Below, piece after piece: positions 1 through 10,475 of a stretch of 64,000 nucleotides of DNA (positions within the stretch are counted from its first letter, which is position 1; each line of letters begins with the position of its first letter). The position numbers and the translations under genes are program-made. The stretch lies in assembly GCF_904849725.1 (NCBI RefSeq), contig NC_058524.1:29761001-29825000 (forward strand), in the 5' to 3' direction. This DNA comes from Hordeum vulgare subsp. vulgare. Taxonomy: Eukaryota > Streptophyta > Magnoliopsida > Poales > Poaceae. Below the pieces are notes generated by a model. The model was given only the letters and a program-made list of their open reading frames with translations, was not told where the DNA came from and made no database searches.

Positions 1-72
1 TATCAAATATCCGGGAATAAGAGTGGTTCAAAGCAATTAGAAGTTGCGGAACAATAAATTACCGAGAACTTA

Positions 73-2624
73 CTCGATGTACGGCCGCACTTCTGTTAGG
101 TTGGTGAAGATATACAATGAAATGGTCCGCCATTCTTCGACATCCAACGATTTCCCTTTCGAAGCACCGGATGGTGCGAGCTTACCTTTGAATAGGTTGA
201 GGTTGGATCGAACTTTTTCTCGATCGCCATCATTGTACCGAGGCTTCGGGTTATGCAAATGATAATTTTTGGCTTCGTAGTGTGCTGTCACGAAGTTTGC
301 CGCCTCCTCGGTAATGAATGCCTCGGCCATCGATGCTTCAATTCTACGTTTATTTTTACACTTAGCTCGAAGCGTCTTCTGCATCCTCTCAGTTGAGTAG
401 CACCATCGATTTTGAACGGGCCCCCCCATTCTTGCCTCGGTCGGGAGATGCAAAATCAAATGTTGCATTGGATTAAAGAAGCCCGGTGGAAAGATCTTTT
501 CTAATTTGCAGACCAACTCCGGCGCCAACTCTTCCATTTCATCTAGCACGCCAGGCGATAGTTCTTTCGCACAAAGAGAACGGAAGAAATAGCTCAGCTC
601 TGCCAGTACTAGCCATTCATCCTCAGGGATAAAGCCACGCAACATCACCGGCATTACTCGCTCAATCCATATGTGCCAATCATGACTCTTGAGCCCAAAT
701 ATTTTCAATTTCTCAAGACTCGCTCCCCTCTTTAGCTACGCAGCATACCCATCGGGGAACATCAACCGCATTTTCACCCACAATAGCATTTCCCTCATAG
801 CTGGCCTTTCAAGATTGAACCATGCCTTTGGCTTCGCTATGCTTTGCTTTTCTTTCCGTTGTCGCAAGTTTTGCAACGGTCTATCACATAGAGCCTCCAG
901 GTCGATTCTAGCCTTAGGATTATCTTTTGACTTCCCCTCTATGCCGAACAATGTACCAAAATGGCCTCCGCAATATTCTTTTCAGTGTGCATCACGTCAA
1001 TATTGTGTGGGCAAAGGAGGTCTTTGAAGTAAGGGAGATCCCATAAGCATGACTTGTGAGTCCACGCGTGTTCCGTATTATACCCTTTGAAGTATCCTGG
1101 ATGCAAAGGATCGGGCTCGAGAGCGTTTAACTGATCAAGGGTCTGTTGGCCTGTCAACGCAGCTAGTGCAGTGTTTTTGACAACTCTACCTTTGATGAAA
1201 TTCTTCTTGTCTTTTCTGAACTTATGGTCAGGATCCAGGAATTGTCTATGCATGTCGAAGCAAGAATACTTGCGACCAGCCTGCAGCCAACGGAACTGAA
1301 GAGCTGCCTTGCATGTGGTGCACGGGAACCTTCCATGCACACACCAGCCAGCGAATAGCGCAAACGCCGGATAATCATGCGTCGAGTACATGTACCACAC
1401 ATGCATTTTGAAATTTGTTTTGGTAGCCGCGTCGTAGGTCTTGATCCCATTATCCCAGGCTTCTTGCAACTCATCCTTAAGCGGCTGCATGTACACATTC
1501 ATATTCTTCCCCAGATAGTTGGGCCCTGGAATTATCAACGTCAGGAAAATGTTCTTTCTTTTCATAATCTCTCCGGGTGGCAAATTTAGTGGAATGACAA
1601 ATACAGGCCAACAACTGTATTGTGCTGCCGTCATACCATACACATTGAACCCATCCGTGCTGATGGCAACTCTAGGTTGCCTTGGATCTTCCGATTTATC
1701 CTTATGTAATGCATCGAAGTGCCTCCACGCAAAACCATCTGAAGTGTGTACCAGCATCTTGTTCCCATCCGCATCTAGTTCGGTTCTTTTGCCCAATTTG
1801 TGCCATGTCATCTGTCTGGCCGTCTCTTCGACCATGAAAAGACGTTGAAGTCTTGGTACGATTGGCAGATATCGAAGAACACTAATGGGGATTTTGGTCT
1901 GATTCTTCTCACCCATGCCGTTGTCTACCACAATATACCTGGAAGAATTGCAAATGGGGCAATAGTTCAAGGCCGCATACTCAAGCCTAAATAAGGCACA
2001 TCCATTCTCACAGGCATGTATCTTCTCATAGGGCATCTTAAGTACACGGAGGATTTTCTCTGACTGGTACAGGTTTGCAGGCAGTACATGGCCTTTGGGT
2101 AGAAAGCGTCCAAATATCGTCATCATCACGTCGTAGCATTCTCTGCCTAGGTTGAATTGAGCCTTCAGAGCCATTACTTGCGCGATGGCATCCAGCTGAC
2201 AAAGCTCAGTCTGCTCGTGGAGAGGACGTTTTGAAGACTCCAGCATTTCATAGAAGGCCTTTGCAGATTCCTCCATCTCATCGTCCGAATCCCGAGTATC
2301 ATCAAAGTCTTGCACCATGTCTTCAATCCCGGTACCATGCTCGTCGGTGCGACGACGAATCACCTCAGCTCTGGCATGTTGGTCAGACTCACCATGAAAA
2401 GTCCACACCGTATAATTAGGCGTAAAATCCCACTTCTGCAAGTGTTTACCCATTTCAAACTCTGTCTGCTTTTTCCAGTTGTCGCAGTTGGGACAGGGGC
2501 ACCATGTTTTTTGCTGGCCATTTGCAAATGCGGCTCTCACAAACCCCCTGGTTTTTGTTAACCATTCATGGGTCATGTCTTTCTGACTAGGGTGACCAGT
2601 GTACATCCAAGCACGATCACTCAT
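73..2624 (-). pseudogene. CACTA transposase (Tnp2 type), exon 1, broken
   Basis: This would be the nuclear transposase that binds and cuts the element ends. The reading frame starts at the ATG at 2624 (MSDRAWMYTGHPSQK). It has the transposase-associated domain with a CPCPNC cluster at residues 42-47, then the Tnp2 core from about residue 200 to 560, then a DUF4218-like region (708-73). The E2 copy has the same start, which supports it. Two lesions break the frame. One T is missing from a T-run at 958-961 (four T, five in E2). A TAG at 738-736 replaces a codon that is AAT (Asn) in E2. At 73 a GTAAGT donor follows VRPYI, matching the intron in E2, so the next exon lies off the window. The matching acceptor, near position 10, reads CCCGG where E2 has CCCAG. 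Confidence 0.88.
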
Positions 2625-2760
2625 GTTGCCTAGCTACCTATGGGGGCACAAGAAATAAATACATAATTCATCATCTATATTCATACGCTAATCAAGTTTG
2701 TCAGTTTTATTACGTCCATGCAACCTACACGCTAATAGGTAAAGATAGGTCCTAATCCCA

Positions 2761-2977
2761 CCCGAGTATGTGTAGACTGGGTTCGTTTTCCCATGCTCTG
2801 CTCCAGATGCGACGCAGAATTTCGGCAGCACCTCCCCGCTGTTCTCCTGATACACGTCTCGGCAATAAGCAGAGAGGATGTGTACCCGGAGAACAACAGG
2901 GGAGGCACTGACGAAATTCCGCATCGGATCCGGAGCACAGCATACGGGAAAACAAACCCAATCTACACATACTCGGG
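2761..2977 (-). repeat. Conserved 217-bp inverted repeat upstream of E1 transposase
   Basis: The two arms (about 100 bp each) start and end with CCCGAGTATGTGTAGA and its complement and meet at a short centre near 2870. The near edge is 137 bp upstream of the transposase ATG. E2 has the same structure at 51990-52205, at the same distance from its ATG. If transcription starts at the TATA palindrome next to it, the repeat lies in the 5' leader and the RNA would fold into a long imperfect hairpin. Confidence 0.85.
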
Positions 2978-3001
2978 CTGTCCATGGATAATGTTGGACA
3001 A

Positions 3002-3065
3002 TTCGAAAGGATGGCGGTTATAAATATGCAAAGAAATGCATATTTATAGATGTCGCCCTTTCGAA
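3002..3065. promoter_or_regulatory. TATA palindrome, possible bidirectional core promoter (E1)
   Basis: TTCGAA at 3002-3007 and 3060-3065 bound a palindrome holding TATAAATATGCA (3019-3030) and its exact complement TGCATATTTATA (3037-3048), with a 6-bp centre. Each strand therefore carries a consensus TATA box. The minus-strand box points at the transposase. The same layout occurs in E2 at 51902-51965. Promoter function is inferred from the box and its position. Confidence 0.6.
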
Positions 3066-3397
3066 CGGGAGACGCATACTGGTCACGCATACTCATGATT
3101 GAAGAAACCTATAGCTAGCAAGTTTCATCGGCACGAAGACCGGGACAGAGCAAATTAAGGGGGTAGGAGGAGAAGTCATTTGTGCTCACCAACAAACGCA
3201 AGGGCGGAGCTCGTCCAACGCACGTGGAGGTCGTCGAACAACTGCACATTGAAATTCACCCGATCAACACAAATACGATGTTTTTATAATTAACATGATC
3301 GGAAAATATGTGACCTAACTCATAATTTACAAAACTATGACCCCGTGGGCCTCTGGAAGGCCGAAAAGCACCTTCTCGTTCAAAAGAAGGCACAAGA

Positions 3398-3780
3398 GGT
3401 GTCGGGGGTCGGGGCTTAGTGGCGTCGGGAGTCAGTGCCGTCGAGGGTCGGTGGCATCGGGGGTTGGGGCGTTAGTGGCGTCGGTTGTGGGGGTCAGTGG
3501 CGTCGAGGGTCCAGGGTCAGTGGCGTCGGGGGTCCAGGGTCAGTGACGTCGGGTGTCAGTGGCGTCGGGGGTCGGGGGTTGGTGGCGTCGAGCGTCGGGG
3601 GTCGGGAGTCGTGGGCCGAGGGTCTGGGTCGGGGGCAGTGGCGTCGGGGGTCGAGGGTTAGTGGCGTCGGGGGTCAGTGGCGTCGGGGGTCGGGGGTCGG
3701 GGGTCAGTGGCGTCGGAGGTCGATGGTCGGGGGTCAGTGGCGTCGGGCGTCAGGGGTCGGGGGTCGAGGGTCAGTTTCGG
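3398..3780. repeat. GTCG-rich minisatellite inside E1
   Basis: Irregular tandem repeats of the type GTCAGTGGCGTCGGGGGTCG, with unit lengths varying around 20-30 bp. Several stretches (for example about 3685-3705) have closely spaced runs of four or five G. It lies between the GAA tract and the TATA palindrome. The corresponding part of E2 has no such array. Open frames across it are low-complexity artefacts. Confidence 0.8.
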
Positions 3781-3794
3781 GGTGCCGGAGTTCC

Positions 3795-4127
3795 CTTTTC
3801 CTCTTCTTTCTTCTTCTCCTCTCTCCTCTTTTTCTTCTTCTTCTTCTTCTTCTTCTTCTTCTTCTTCTTCTTTTTTCTCCTCCTACTCCCCCTCCTCTTT
3901 TTCTCCTTCTTCTTCTTCTTCTTCTTCTTCTTCTTCTTCTTCTTCTTCTTCTTCTTCTTCTTCTTCTTCTTCTTTCTCCTCCTCTTTCTCCTCCTCCTCC
4001 TCTCCTCTTCTTCTTCTTCTTCTTCTTCTTCTTCTTCTTCTTCTTCTTCTTCTTTTTTCTCCTCCTCCTCCTCTTCTTCTTCTTCTTCTTCTTCTTCTCC
4101 TGCTTTTTTTCCTTCTGCTTTTTTTCT
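3795..4127. repeat. TTC/GAA trinucleotide tract in E1
   Basis: Long (TTC)n runs are interrupted by TCC stretches on the plus strand, giving a purine-rich GAA strand in the element's own orientation. E2 has the equivalent purine-rich tract at 50786-51430. Homopurine mirror-type sequence of this length can form triplex DNA; that is inference here. Confidence 0.85.
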
Positions 4128-4261
4128 TCTAACCTAACTAACTAACCTAATTAGCCTAATAATCTAACCAAATAAACTAACTAAATTACCCTATATATAA
4201 TAAAAAAAACTAACCTAATAAACTAACTAAAGTAATTAACTTTTTTAAAAAGAAAAACAGG

Positions 4262-4690
4262 AAAAACTCACCGGCAGGGGGCGGCGGCAGGGGGCGGCGG
4301 CGGCAGTGGGCGCGCGGCTGGGGGCTCGCCGCAGGGGGCGTCGGCGGCAGGGGGCGGCGACGGCAGGGGGCGCAATGCAGGTGGCGCGCAGCAGGGGGCG
4401 GCGGCGGCAGGGGGCGGCGACGGCAGGGGGCGCAATGCAGGTGGCGCGGGCGCGCGGCAGGGGGCGGCGGCGGCAGGGGGCGGCGGCAGGGGGCGCGCCG
4501 CAGGGGAGGTGCTCACCGTGGGGGTGGGTCACCGCGGGGAGGTGCCCTCGCTGGGAGGGGATCCCACGGGGAGGGGGTCGCCGGGGGGTGGGCTCGCCGG
4601 GGGGGTGGGCTCGCCGCGGGGAGGGGATCTCGCGGGGAGGGGGTCGCCGCCGTGGAGAGAGAGAGTGGTCGGGGTGAGAGAGAGAGAGAG
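4262..4690. repeat. GC-rich repetitive leader of E1
   Basis: Short repeats of the type GGCGGCGGCAGGGGGC fill about 4262-4510, then GGGGAGGGGGTCGCC-like repeats to about 4650, then a short GA run. E2 has an analogous GC-rich stretch at about 50280-50660 in the matching place between the subterminal repeats and the purine tract. The open frames across it are proline/alanine/arginine-rich and have no family signature. Confidence 0.75.
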
Positions 4691-4724
4691 AGACAGTGAG
4701 CGAGGGGGGGTAACGGCCGTTATA

Positions 4725-5039
4725 GGGCTGCACCTTTGCCGTCCGCCCCCCGGCGGCAAAGGGCCGTATGGCAGACGGCAAAGGCCCGCGGACGGCAAAG
4801 GCCCCCAGATTTCGGACACGGCAGGCATGGGACCCACGCGTCCCCTTTGCCGTCTGCCCTGGGGCTCTTTGCCGTCTGCTGGCAGACGGCAAAGGACCCA
4901 CACATGGCAAATAGTATTTTTGCCATGTGTCAGTTCTTTGCCGTCTGTATTGTGTCAACTGATGGCAAAGAGGTTCTTTGCCGTCATCCAGCAGACGGTA
5001 AAGAACTGGCTGACGGCAAATTTCTGGATTCCAGTAGTG
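4725..5039 (-). repeat. E1 5' subterminal repeats and terminal inverted repeat
   Basis: Many copies of TTTGCCGTCTGC in both orientations occur here (for example near 4735, 4850, 4865, 4935 and 4980). The terminus is TAGTG at 5035-5039, i.e. CACTA on the minus strand. In CACTA elements, subterminal repeats bind the element's own DNA-binding protein. E2 has the same motif at 49990-50250. Confidence 0.88.
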
Positions 5040-5040
5040 A

Positions 5041-6380
5041 GTCATCCTATGGGACAAGAACTACATCAAGCTTCCAGGCTCGGCCCCAAGGACAACACCG
5101 CCTCCGAGTCGTCGCAGGTCACCTACACCTCCATTACCTCCAAGCCCTCCACATGACGTCGGCCAGCACAACACGAGTCCATCTCGATCACCGCCGCCGG
5201 ACTTGGGTCGTCCGTCTCCGCCGCCGCCCGCACAGGATACTAAGCTGAAGCGTGCCACCAAGAACGCTCCGCCGACGATCTCTAAGCGACGGAGCCCCCC
5301 AAAGCGCAAACGGTCGCCCCTCCCAAAGGTACCTCATGCTAATCTTCCTATCAGACCTTATGATCGTACCCCCGAGGAAAACGCCAGGATAGCAAAGGAA
5401 CATCATGATGCGCAGATGAAAAAGAAGGAACCCGAGCCCCGCCCGGAATACACCGAGAAGCAAATAGCATTTGCAAAATACTTCACGACCCTTCCATCAC
5501 AGTATGACTTACACCACAAGCCTGATCACTATACACGCACATTGCAGAAGGAAGTGAAAAAGAGCAGATCACGTGCAAGTGCAAGTGGGAGCAAATCAAG
5601 TTCAACTACATGCAAGAAAAAATCAGATGTTCCTCAGCTTGGACAACAGGCCAAACAGTCGATCCCACCCCTCAAGGTGTTAACCGAGAATGTTCCCCCT
5701 CCGGTGCGGGGGCAAGATTTTGAATTAGCAAAGAAGTGGGCGGCTGAATGGGGTGTCTCGGTTGAAGATGTTCTAGCTTCCCAAGACGACAGGTTACCCA
5801 AGGTTGTGGTAGCCCCTAAGCCACAGTTTGTCATGGGAGAGCCTTTGGTCAGCAAAGATGATCTCCCAACAAATATGCGTTACTTGCATACATGGTACTT
5901 AAGTGAATCAAAGAATGGGAGAACGATGATCGTGGTGAGTGTCCCACGGGAGTACTACGGCCGCCCCGAAGAAATCCATATCGACTTTGATGAACTCTTC
6001 CAGATGTACAATGGCGACGCCCTCGACAAATCGCTTATGAGTTGCTATTGTCTGTAAGTTTTTCAATTCGTTGTCTACATATAACTTGTTTAGTTATTTC
6101 AATTCATTTTCTATATATAACTTGTACTCTATTATGCAGAATGAAGATTCTGGATTGTAAAAGTAAGAACATCCTAAATATTGGGTTTATTTACCCAGAT
6201 AAAATACATATAGCGACGCTAACTGATAAACCCAAGGAGACGGAGGAAAACCTTCTAAGGTTTCTAACAGATCAAAATTTCTGTGACCACATACTGTTTC
6301 CATACAACTTCAGGTGAGGGTCTTTAATCTGTTGTGTCCATTCACTTATAAGTGTAATTGATAAGTTACTGACACACACA

Positions 6381-6473
<93 letters not shown>

Positions 6474-7163
6474 GTGCAGCTTCCATTGGATTCTGTTGGA
6501 CATTCAAATTGATAAGGGAACAGTTGATGCCTTCGACCCATTATCGAGACCCTTGGAACAGTTCCAAAGCCTGCAGGACATGCTCCAATGGTAATTTCAA
6601 TCATTCTTGCGCTCTATCGGTCTCTTTCGATGATTTTCTGATATATCAATTAATGAAAAACGTAGCAAATCATTATCCTTGTCGGACAGGGTTTGGAAGC
6701 GGTTCAAGTGCGTGACTCCCGGTAACTTTCCTGAGAAGCTGACCTTTAGAGCGGCTCAGGTAAGTAGTAGTATGATATACTTCTATTTTCAATACATTTA
6801 TGATGCTAGATTATTATTTTGATTATATATATTCTATTCTCGTAAAGTGCGACTAGTAGCCACGGGGAACGCATCTATGCGGATACTGTGTTTGCGAGAC
6901 CATTCGCACGTTTACCTCTGAGCACAAGGATCACAGATTCGACGTAAGCAATGAACATTCACACCTCTATTTTTACCCGTCATTCTTTGTTATCATGATT
7001 GATATTCATATTCATCTCCTCTTCTTATATAGTACACGGCCATGAGGACGAAGGTCCTACCAGAGCAACGCGTGATTGCTATGCAGAGGAACTTGCGACC
7101 TTTCTGAGGACGGAAGCTATAGATGACAAAGGACGATTTAGTGTAGCTAGGGGCCATTACTGA
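5041..7163 (+). pseudogene. CACTA ORF2 remnant with Ulp1-like cysteine protease domain
   Basis: The fragment has about six exons. Exon 1 (5041-6053) begins at the E1 junction and encodes a proline- and basic-rich region. GT..AG introns then join 6140-6313, 6480-6590, 6690-6759, 6848-6943 and 7033-7163. Exon 2 ends in LFPYNF. Exon 3 has HWILLDI and DAFDPL, giving the catalytic His and Asp of the Ulp1 (C48) family. Exon 5 has THLCGYCVCE with the catalytic Cys. Two adjacent stops (TAGTAG, 6854-6859) precede PRGTHLCGY, where related proteins have the conserved Gln. One base is missing near 7088, which shifts the last exon. Ulp1-type domains are common passengers of Triticeae CACTA elements. The upstream half is lost to the insertion. 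Confidence 0.8.
6372..6470. repeat. (CA)n(TA)n microsatellite in ORF2 intron
   Basis: About 65 bp of CA repeat followed by about 32 bp of TA repeat, lying inside the intron between 6313 and 6480. Confidence 0.95.
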
Positions 7164-7430
7164 TGTTCGTCCATGTAATCAAATAGACGGGCTCTAGTCC
7201 CGATAATTCAGATCTCCATATAATTGTATATATATGCTCGCTTGTAAGATAAGTTAATCTTATATATATATATGCATGATTATTTCTATTTAAATTATAT
7301 GAAAACTAATTCCCGAACGCCAAACGAGGCATCACGTTAATCTCCCGAACACCTAAACCCTAAAACCCTAAAACCCAAAAATAATTTCATTCAAAAAAAA
7401 CCCAAAACTAAGCAAAATCTGAAACTCTTT

Positions 7431-7634
7431 AGTCCCGGTCCGTGTAACGAGCCGGGACTAAAGGGCCTGCCCCTAGGGCGCTACGAGGCACCCACGTGGA
7501 GCACCTTTAGTCCCGGCTTGTAACAGGGCCGGGACTAAAGGTTAGGCCTTTAGTCTCGCCCCTTTAGTCCCGGTTGGTGAACCGGGACTAAAGCCCCTTA
7601 CGGGCCGGGGCTAAAGGCCCTGCCCCCACTAGTG
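7431..7634 (+). repeat. E3 3' subterminal inverted repeats and terminus
   Basis: TTTAGTCCCGG and its complement CCGGGACTAAA alternate, forming several hairpins (7431-7461, 7504-7541, 7562-7594). The element ends CCCCCACTAGTG at 7634. This motif is typical of grass CACTA ends. A degenerate CCCTAAA-like run at 7353-7375 sits just before it. Confidence 0.85.
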
Positions 7635-7639
7635 ATGGT

Positions 7640-7920
7640 GGTTGGAGCACCAGTTGAGATTTTTATAGAGCGGAGTAGCTGAGAATGATAAGGGCTCTCT
7701 GTCTCATGTCATGTCAGTCAAGTCGAGTCGATGGGGCTCTTCCGTCTTGTCCCGCCGCTTCGGTTAAGGACGGGCGACAGCTGCTTGGCTGGCACCCAAG
7801 TGAGCTTCGTGGCACTTGCATGTACCGTGCGTTGTCATCCTTCGCGTGTGCTGCTCTGCTCGTGCTCCCCGGTGGCACTGGCACTTGAAGCTGCTTGGTC
7901 GGCAGCTGGATGCACGTGGA
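7640..7920 (-). other. Degenerate second copy of the SINA-like gene's upstream region
   Basis: Part of this stretch resembles the upstream flank of the SINA-like gene. ATGTCAGTCAAGTCG occurs at both about 7710 and 19800, preceded on each side by GGAGCACC[A/G]GTT. Further on both have GCATG[T/C]AC[C/T]GTG, then a CATCCTT and CGCGTGTG arrangement. The orientation is the same. It may be the promoter of a former duplicate gene now cut off by E3. The similarity is patchy and the call tentative. Confidence 0.35.
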
Positions 7921-8022
7921 ATTAACATGAACGCTTGGTAAGACATGTGTGCCGCGCCACCTGGCGAGGCCTACAACTTGCTACATGTGGTCGCGTGCAA
8001 AAAAAATGCTCAATTTTTATAA

Positions 8023-8313
8023 CACACTACATATGCAAACACTTATATACACATGCATATGCTTATTTCTATGAATATACACACGCATATTTTATTTTTT
8101 TGAGCATCTTCGAGGGACTAATCCGGCATATGATCTTGACATTTATGAAGTCATCTTAGACGCCTCGTTGTTGATGAGAACGTCTCCTTTCACTGAAAGC
8201 ATATCAACGAAAATCCTGAAATAAATACAAAAATGATGTAAGCATCATAATTTAAACTTTGATGGGCTGGAATGACACTGTGCCTCTAATCATCCAATCA
8301 TAGATTGGTTTGC
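8023..8313 (-). mobile_element. Au-type SINE (tRNA-derived), degenerate
   Basis: On the minus strand the head begins at 8313 with a tRNA-like part. It has an A-box-like TGATTAGAGGCACAGTG near 8296-8280 and a diverged B box near 8262-8248. The body then runs through features I recognise from the grass Au SINE: a TTTATTTCAGGATTTTC segment, an AGGAGACGTTCTCAT segment, a CATATGCCGGATTAGTC segment, and an alternating purine-pyrimidine tail to about 8023. It is well diverged, so probably old. Confidence 0.75.
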
Positions 8314-8804
8314 AAAATAATGTTTAACTTGAAGGATGTGTTCGATTAGTTGCATGATTTTTGAGCCTTTGCACGAGCGGTAAGCTTAACGTTGACGTTC
8401 AGCAGCGATACGTTATATTGATATATATTATTCCAAACTTATGATGGGAAGTCATCATCGGATGACTCTCTCCAAAGAAATCAAGATGAATATATGAAAA
8501 GGGAAACGATTGGGAACGACACGCCGGCCGAACGCTCGGGTTGGTCGCTTCTCTATGCTGACGTTGTGAACCAAAATAACCATCAGAAAGGCAACATATG
8601 TACCTTATTCTTTTTCCAACGTCTTCGTCCACTCTTTTCTTCCTCCTCGTGACTTTTCTCTGGCAGAAACTTCATGGATCCACTCAGCCTCAGCTCCTGC
8701 CTCCTATGTTGTTCGCGCGTCTCTTGAGCAACGCTGACGTGCCGTTTTCATTTTCAAGTTCGTCGCCATGGCCGTGCTCTTTATCATGGCCGCATCGTCG
8801 TCCT
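8314..8804. other. No gene seen (8314-8804)
   Basis: AT-rich, then mixed sequence without a supported gene or complete transposon. Open frames are short and lack family signatures. A TTCTTCCTCCTCGTG stretch near 8637 looks exon-like but leads nowhere. Confidence 0.5.
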
Positions 8805-9195
8805 CAATTTTAGCTACAACCAGGCAACGGGGAGCAGCAACCATGGGTAGAAGAGCTGGAATCGTAGTCGAGCGTAGCTGCAACGGTGGTCCGGTGGAGT
8901 TGCATGGTCATCACGGTCACCATCGAGTTTCGCTACAACCGGCATCCAAATTTGCTACAACTTTCCACTAAAATAATTGCATCCATGTTCATCGGAGTTG
9001 CAAACCCGAGTTCGCCGGATTTTTTGCTATAATCGGTGTCGAGTTTTGCTACAACCGGTATTAATTTTTGCTACAACCGTTCGCTAAAAAAAATTGCATC
9101 CACGTTCCTCAAAGTTGCACCCTGAGTTCGCTAGATATTTTTGCTACAACCGGTGTTGATTTTTGCTACAACCGATATTAATTTTTGCTACAATG
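8805..9195. repeat. Degenerate array of a TTTTTGCTACAACCGG motif
   Basis: The core GCTACAAC recurs at about 8812, 8932, 8953, 9051, 9070, 9143 and 9165, with a diverged copy at 9188, often as TTTTTGCTACAACCGG. Spacing is irregular (roughly 20-120 bp). I have seen this motif type in grass repeats but cannot name the family. A GC-rich segment follows to about 9600. Confidence 0.7.
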
Positions 9196-10475
9196 GCTGC
9201 AGCCGGCATCTGTAAAAGCTACAGCCCGCGTGGAGCATGGCGCGCGCCGCCGTGGGGGAGTAGGCTGTGCTGAGCGTGCGCAGGTGGCCAGAGCAGTCGA
9301 CCTTGCGAAGCATCCCGGTGGCCGGCACGGGCGGCGACGCGAAACGGAGGCTGCAGACGGTGTCCCGTCCGTCATCGGCGGCGACGTGGAGGAAGACGCG
9401 GGATGCTGGAACCGCGGCTTTCCGGGAGCGAGGATGACAAGCGGCGGCGAGCCGGCAAGGTCATCGACGTCGGGTGCGGTCAGGGAGGGTGGCGTTTCTC
9501 TCGTGCGTGTTGTTTGTGCGGCTCTGGTGCGTCGGCGGTTGAGAAAACAGAGAAAGAGATGGAGGAGGGAGGAACAAGACGACTCGGGAGGTAGATCTGA
9601 CGGCCTCCTAAAATTGTATCGGGCGGCTGAAGTTGGATTGACCGAAAGTTTTCGACCGGCAATCCGCCGCTATCAGTGCCCATATGAAAATGGTCCAACA
9701 CGATGCTCGGATATAAGCTCAGAGATATTCGTGTTGACATTAGAATATTAAATATCAGGAAATATAATTAAGATGATTTTGGATGAAGAAGTGTTTTAAA
9801 AAAAGTTGTTCGCCTCTTTAAAGTGGTCGGTTTTGATGTAAGCCATTAGAATATTAAATGGCACGAAATATATTAAGATGTGAATTGCAGTGTATCATCC
9901 TTGACGCCGAGGGTACAGGATGACGTGTTCATATACGAATACACTTTTTAAGTGATTCCACTGGAGAGGAAACTTTGAACGATCTCCAGCTGGTTCTTTG
10001 AGATCGTCATAAAGAGGCTGCGATCTACAAAGATAATACCAATAACCAATTCACTTAGGTATATGTAAATAATGCATATGTTGTTGCTAGATTGCTTAAC
10101 GGGCATAATGTATCGGCTAGCCCTAGTTTTATCAATCACATATCTGATTATGTACAACAGACGATTTAAAATAATGTTTATGCTTGAAGTTATAAATTTA
10201 GCAGCATGCAACATATGCATGCCAACCCTCATGCATCGACAACATCATAAATTTGTATGCCGATGAACAACATGATGAGTTCGGTCAATCAAATTGAAAC
10301 ACCCCATGTAAGAAATTTTAATAGCATGCAACAAAGTGTTTTGTCTTTTTATTCAACGACAACTAACTTGCAATATGTTATTCAACGACAACTAACTTGC
10401 AATATATTAATCCAAAGTGTTTTGTCTTTTTATTCAATGACAACTAACGCTACTACTAGTTATTCGACCAATCTA
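9196..10475. other. No gene seen; GC-rich then AT-rich intergenic DNA
   Basis: A GC-rich part (9200-9700) has overlapping open frames in several phases but no recognisable domain. From 9750 the sequence is AT-rich. Two small local duplications lie at 10330-10440: the pieces TATTCAACGACAACTAAC and AAAGTGTTTTGTC each occur twice. Confidence 0.5.

Larger units (their letters stand above)
1..5039 (-). mobile_element. CACTA (En/Spm) DNA transposon E1, 5' portion
   Basis: The element reads right to left. Its 5' terminus is at 5039, where the minus strand starts CACTACTGGAATCC. Next come TTTGCCGTCTGC-type subterminal repeats, a GC-rich leader, a GAA-rich tract, a TATA palindrome, a hairpin and a Tnp2-type transposase. 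The rest, including its ORF2 and 3' terminus, lies left of the window. The base triplet next to the terminus (AGT, 5040-5042) is the expected 3-bp target duplication, but its partner is outside the window. It sits inside another CACTA element (E3). It is the same family as the element at 49958-64000: module order and transposase match. E1 has a GTCG minisatellite that E2 lacks. Confidence 0.9.
5040..7634 (+). mobile_element. CACTA transposon E3, 3' part, interrupted by E1
   Basis: A second type of CACTA element on the plus strand. Coding sequence is open right up to the E1 junction at 5040, so E1 interrupted its ORF2. After the ORF2 remnant comes an AT-rich stretch, then TTTAGTCCCGG-type inverted subterminal repeats (7431-7620), and the terminus CACTAGTG at 7627-7634. 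The left half would lie beyond the far end of E1, outside the window. Confidence 0.82.

Noticed and set aside
3435..4145. Open frames of 150-236 codons on the plus strand
   Set aside because: They translate the GTCG minisatellite and TTC tract into Gly/Val/Ser/Leu/Phe runs in all frames; low-complexity artefact.
7353..7375. Telomere-like CCCTAAA run
   Set aside because: Only about three imperfect units, within the CACTA subterminal region; too short for an interstitial telomere.
7431..7634. Hairpins resembling microRNA precursors
   Set aside because: The TTTAGTCCCGG inverted repeats are standard CACTA subterminal repeats; no distinct precursor shape.
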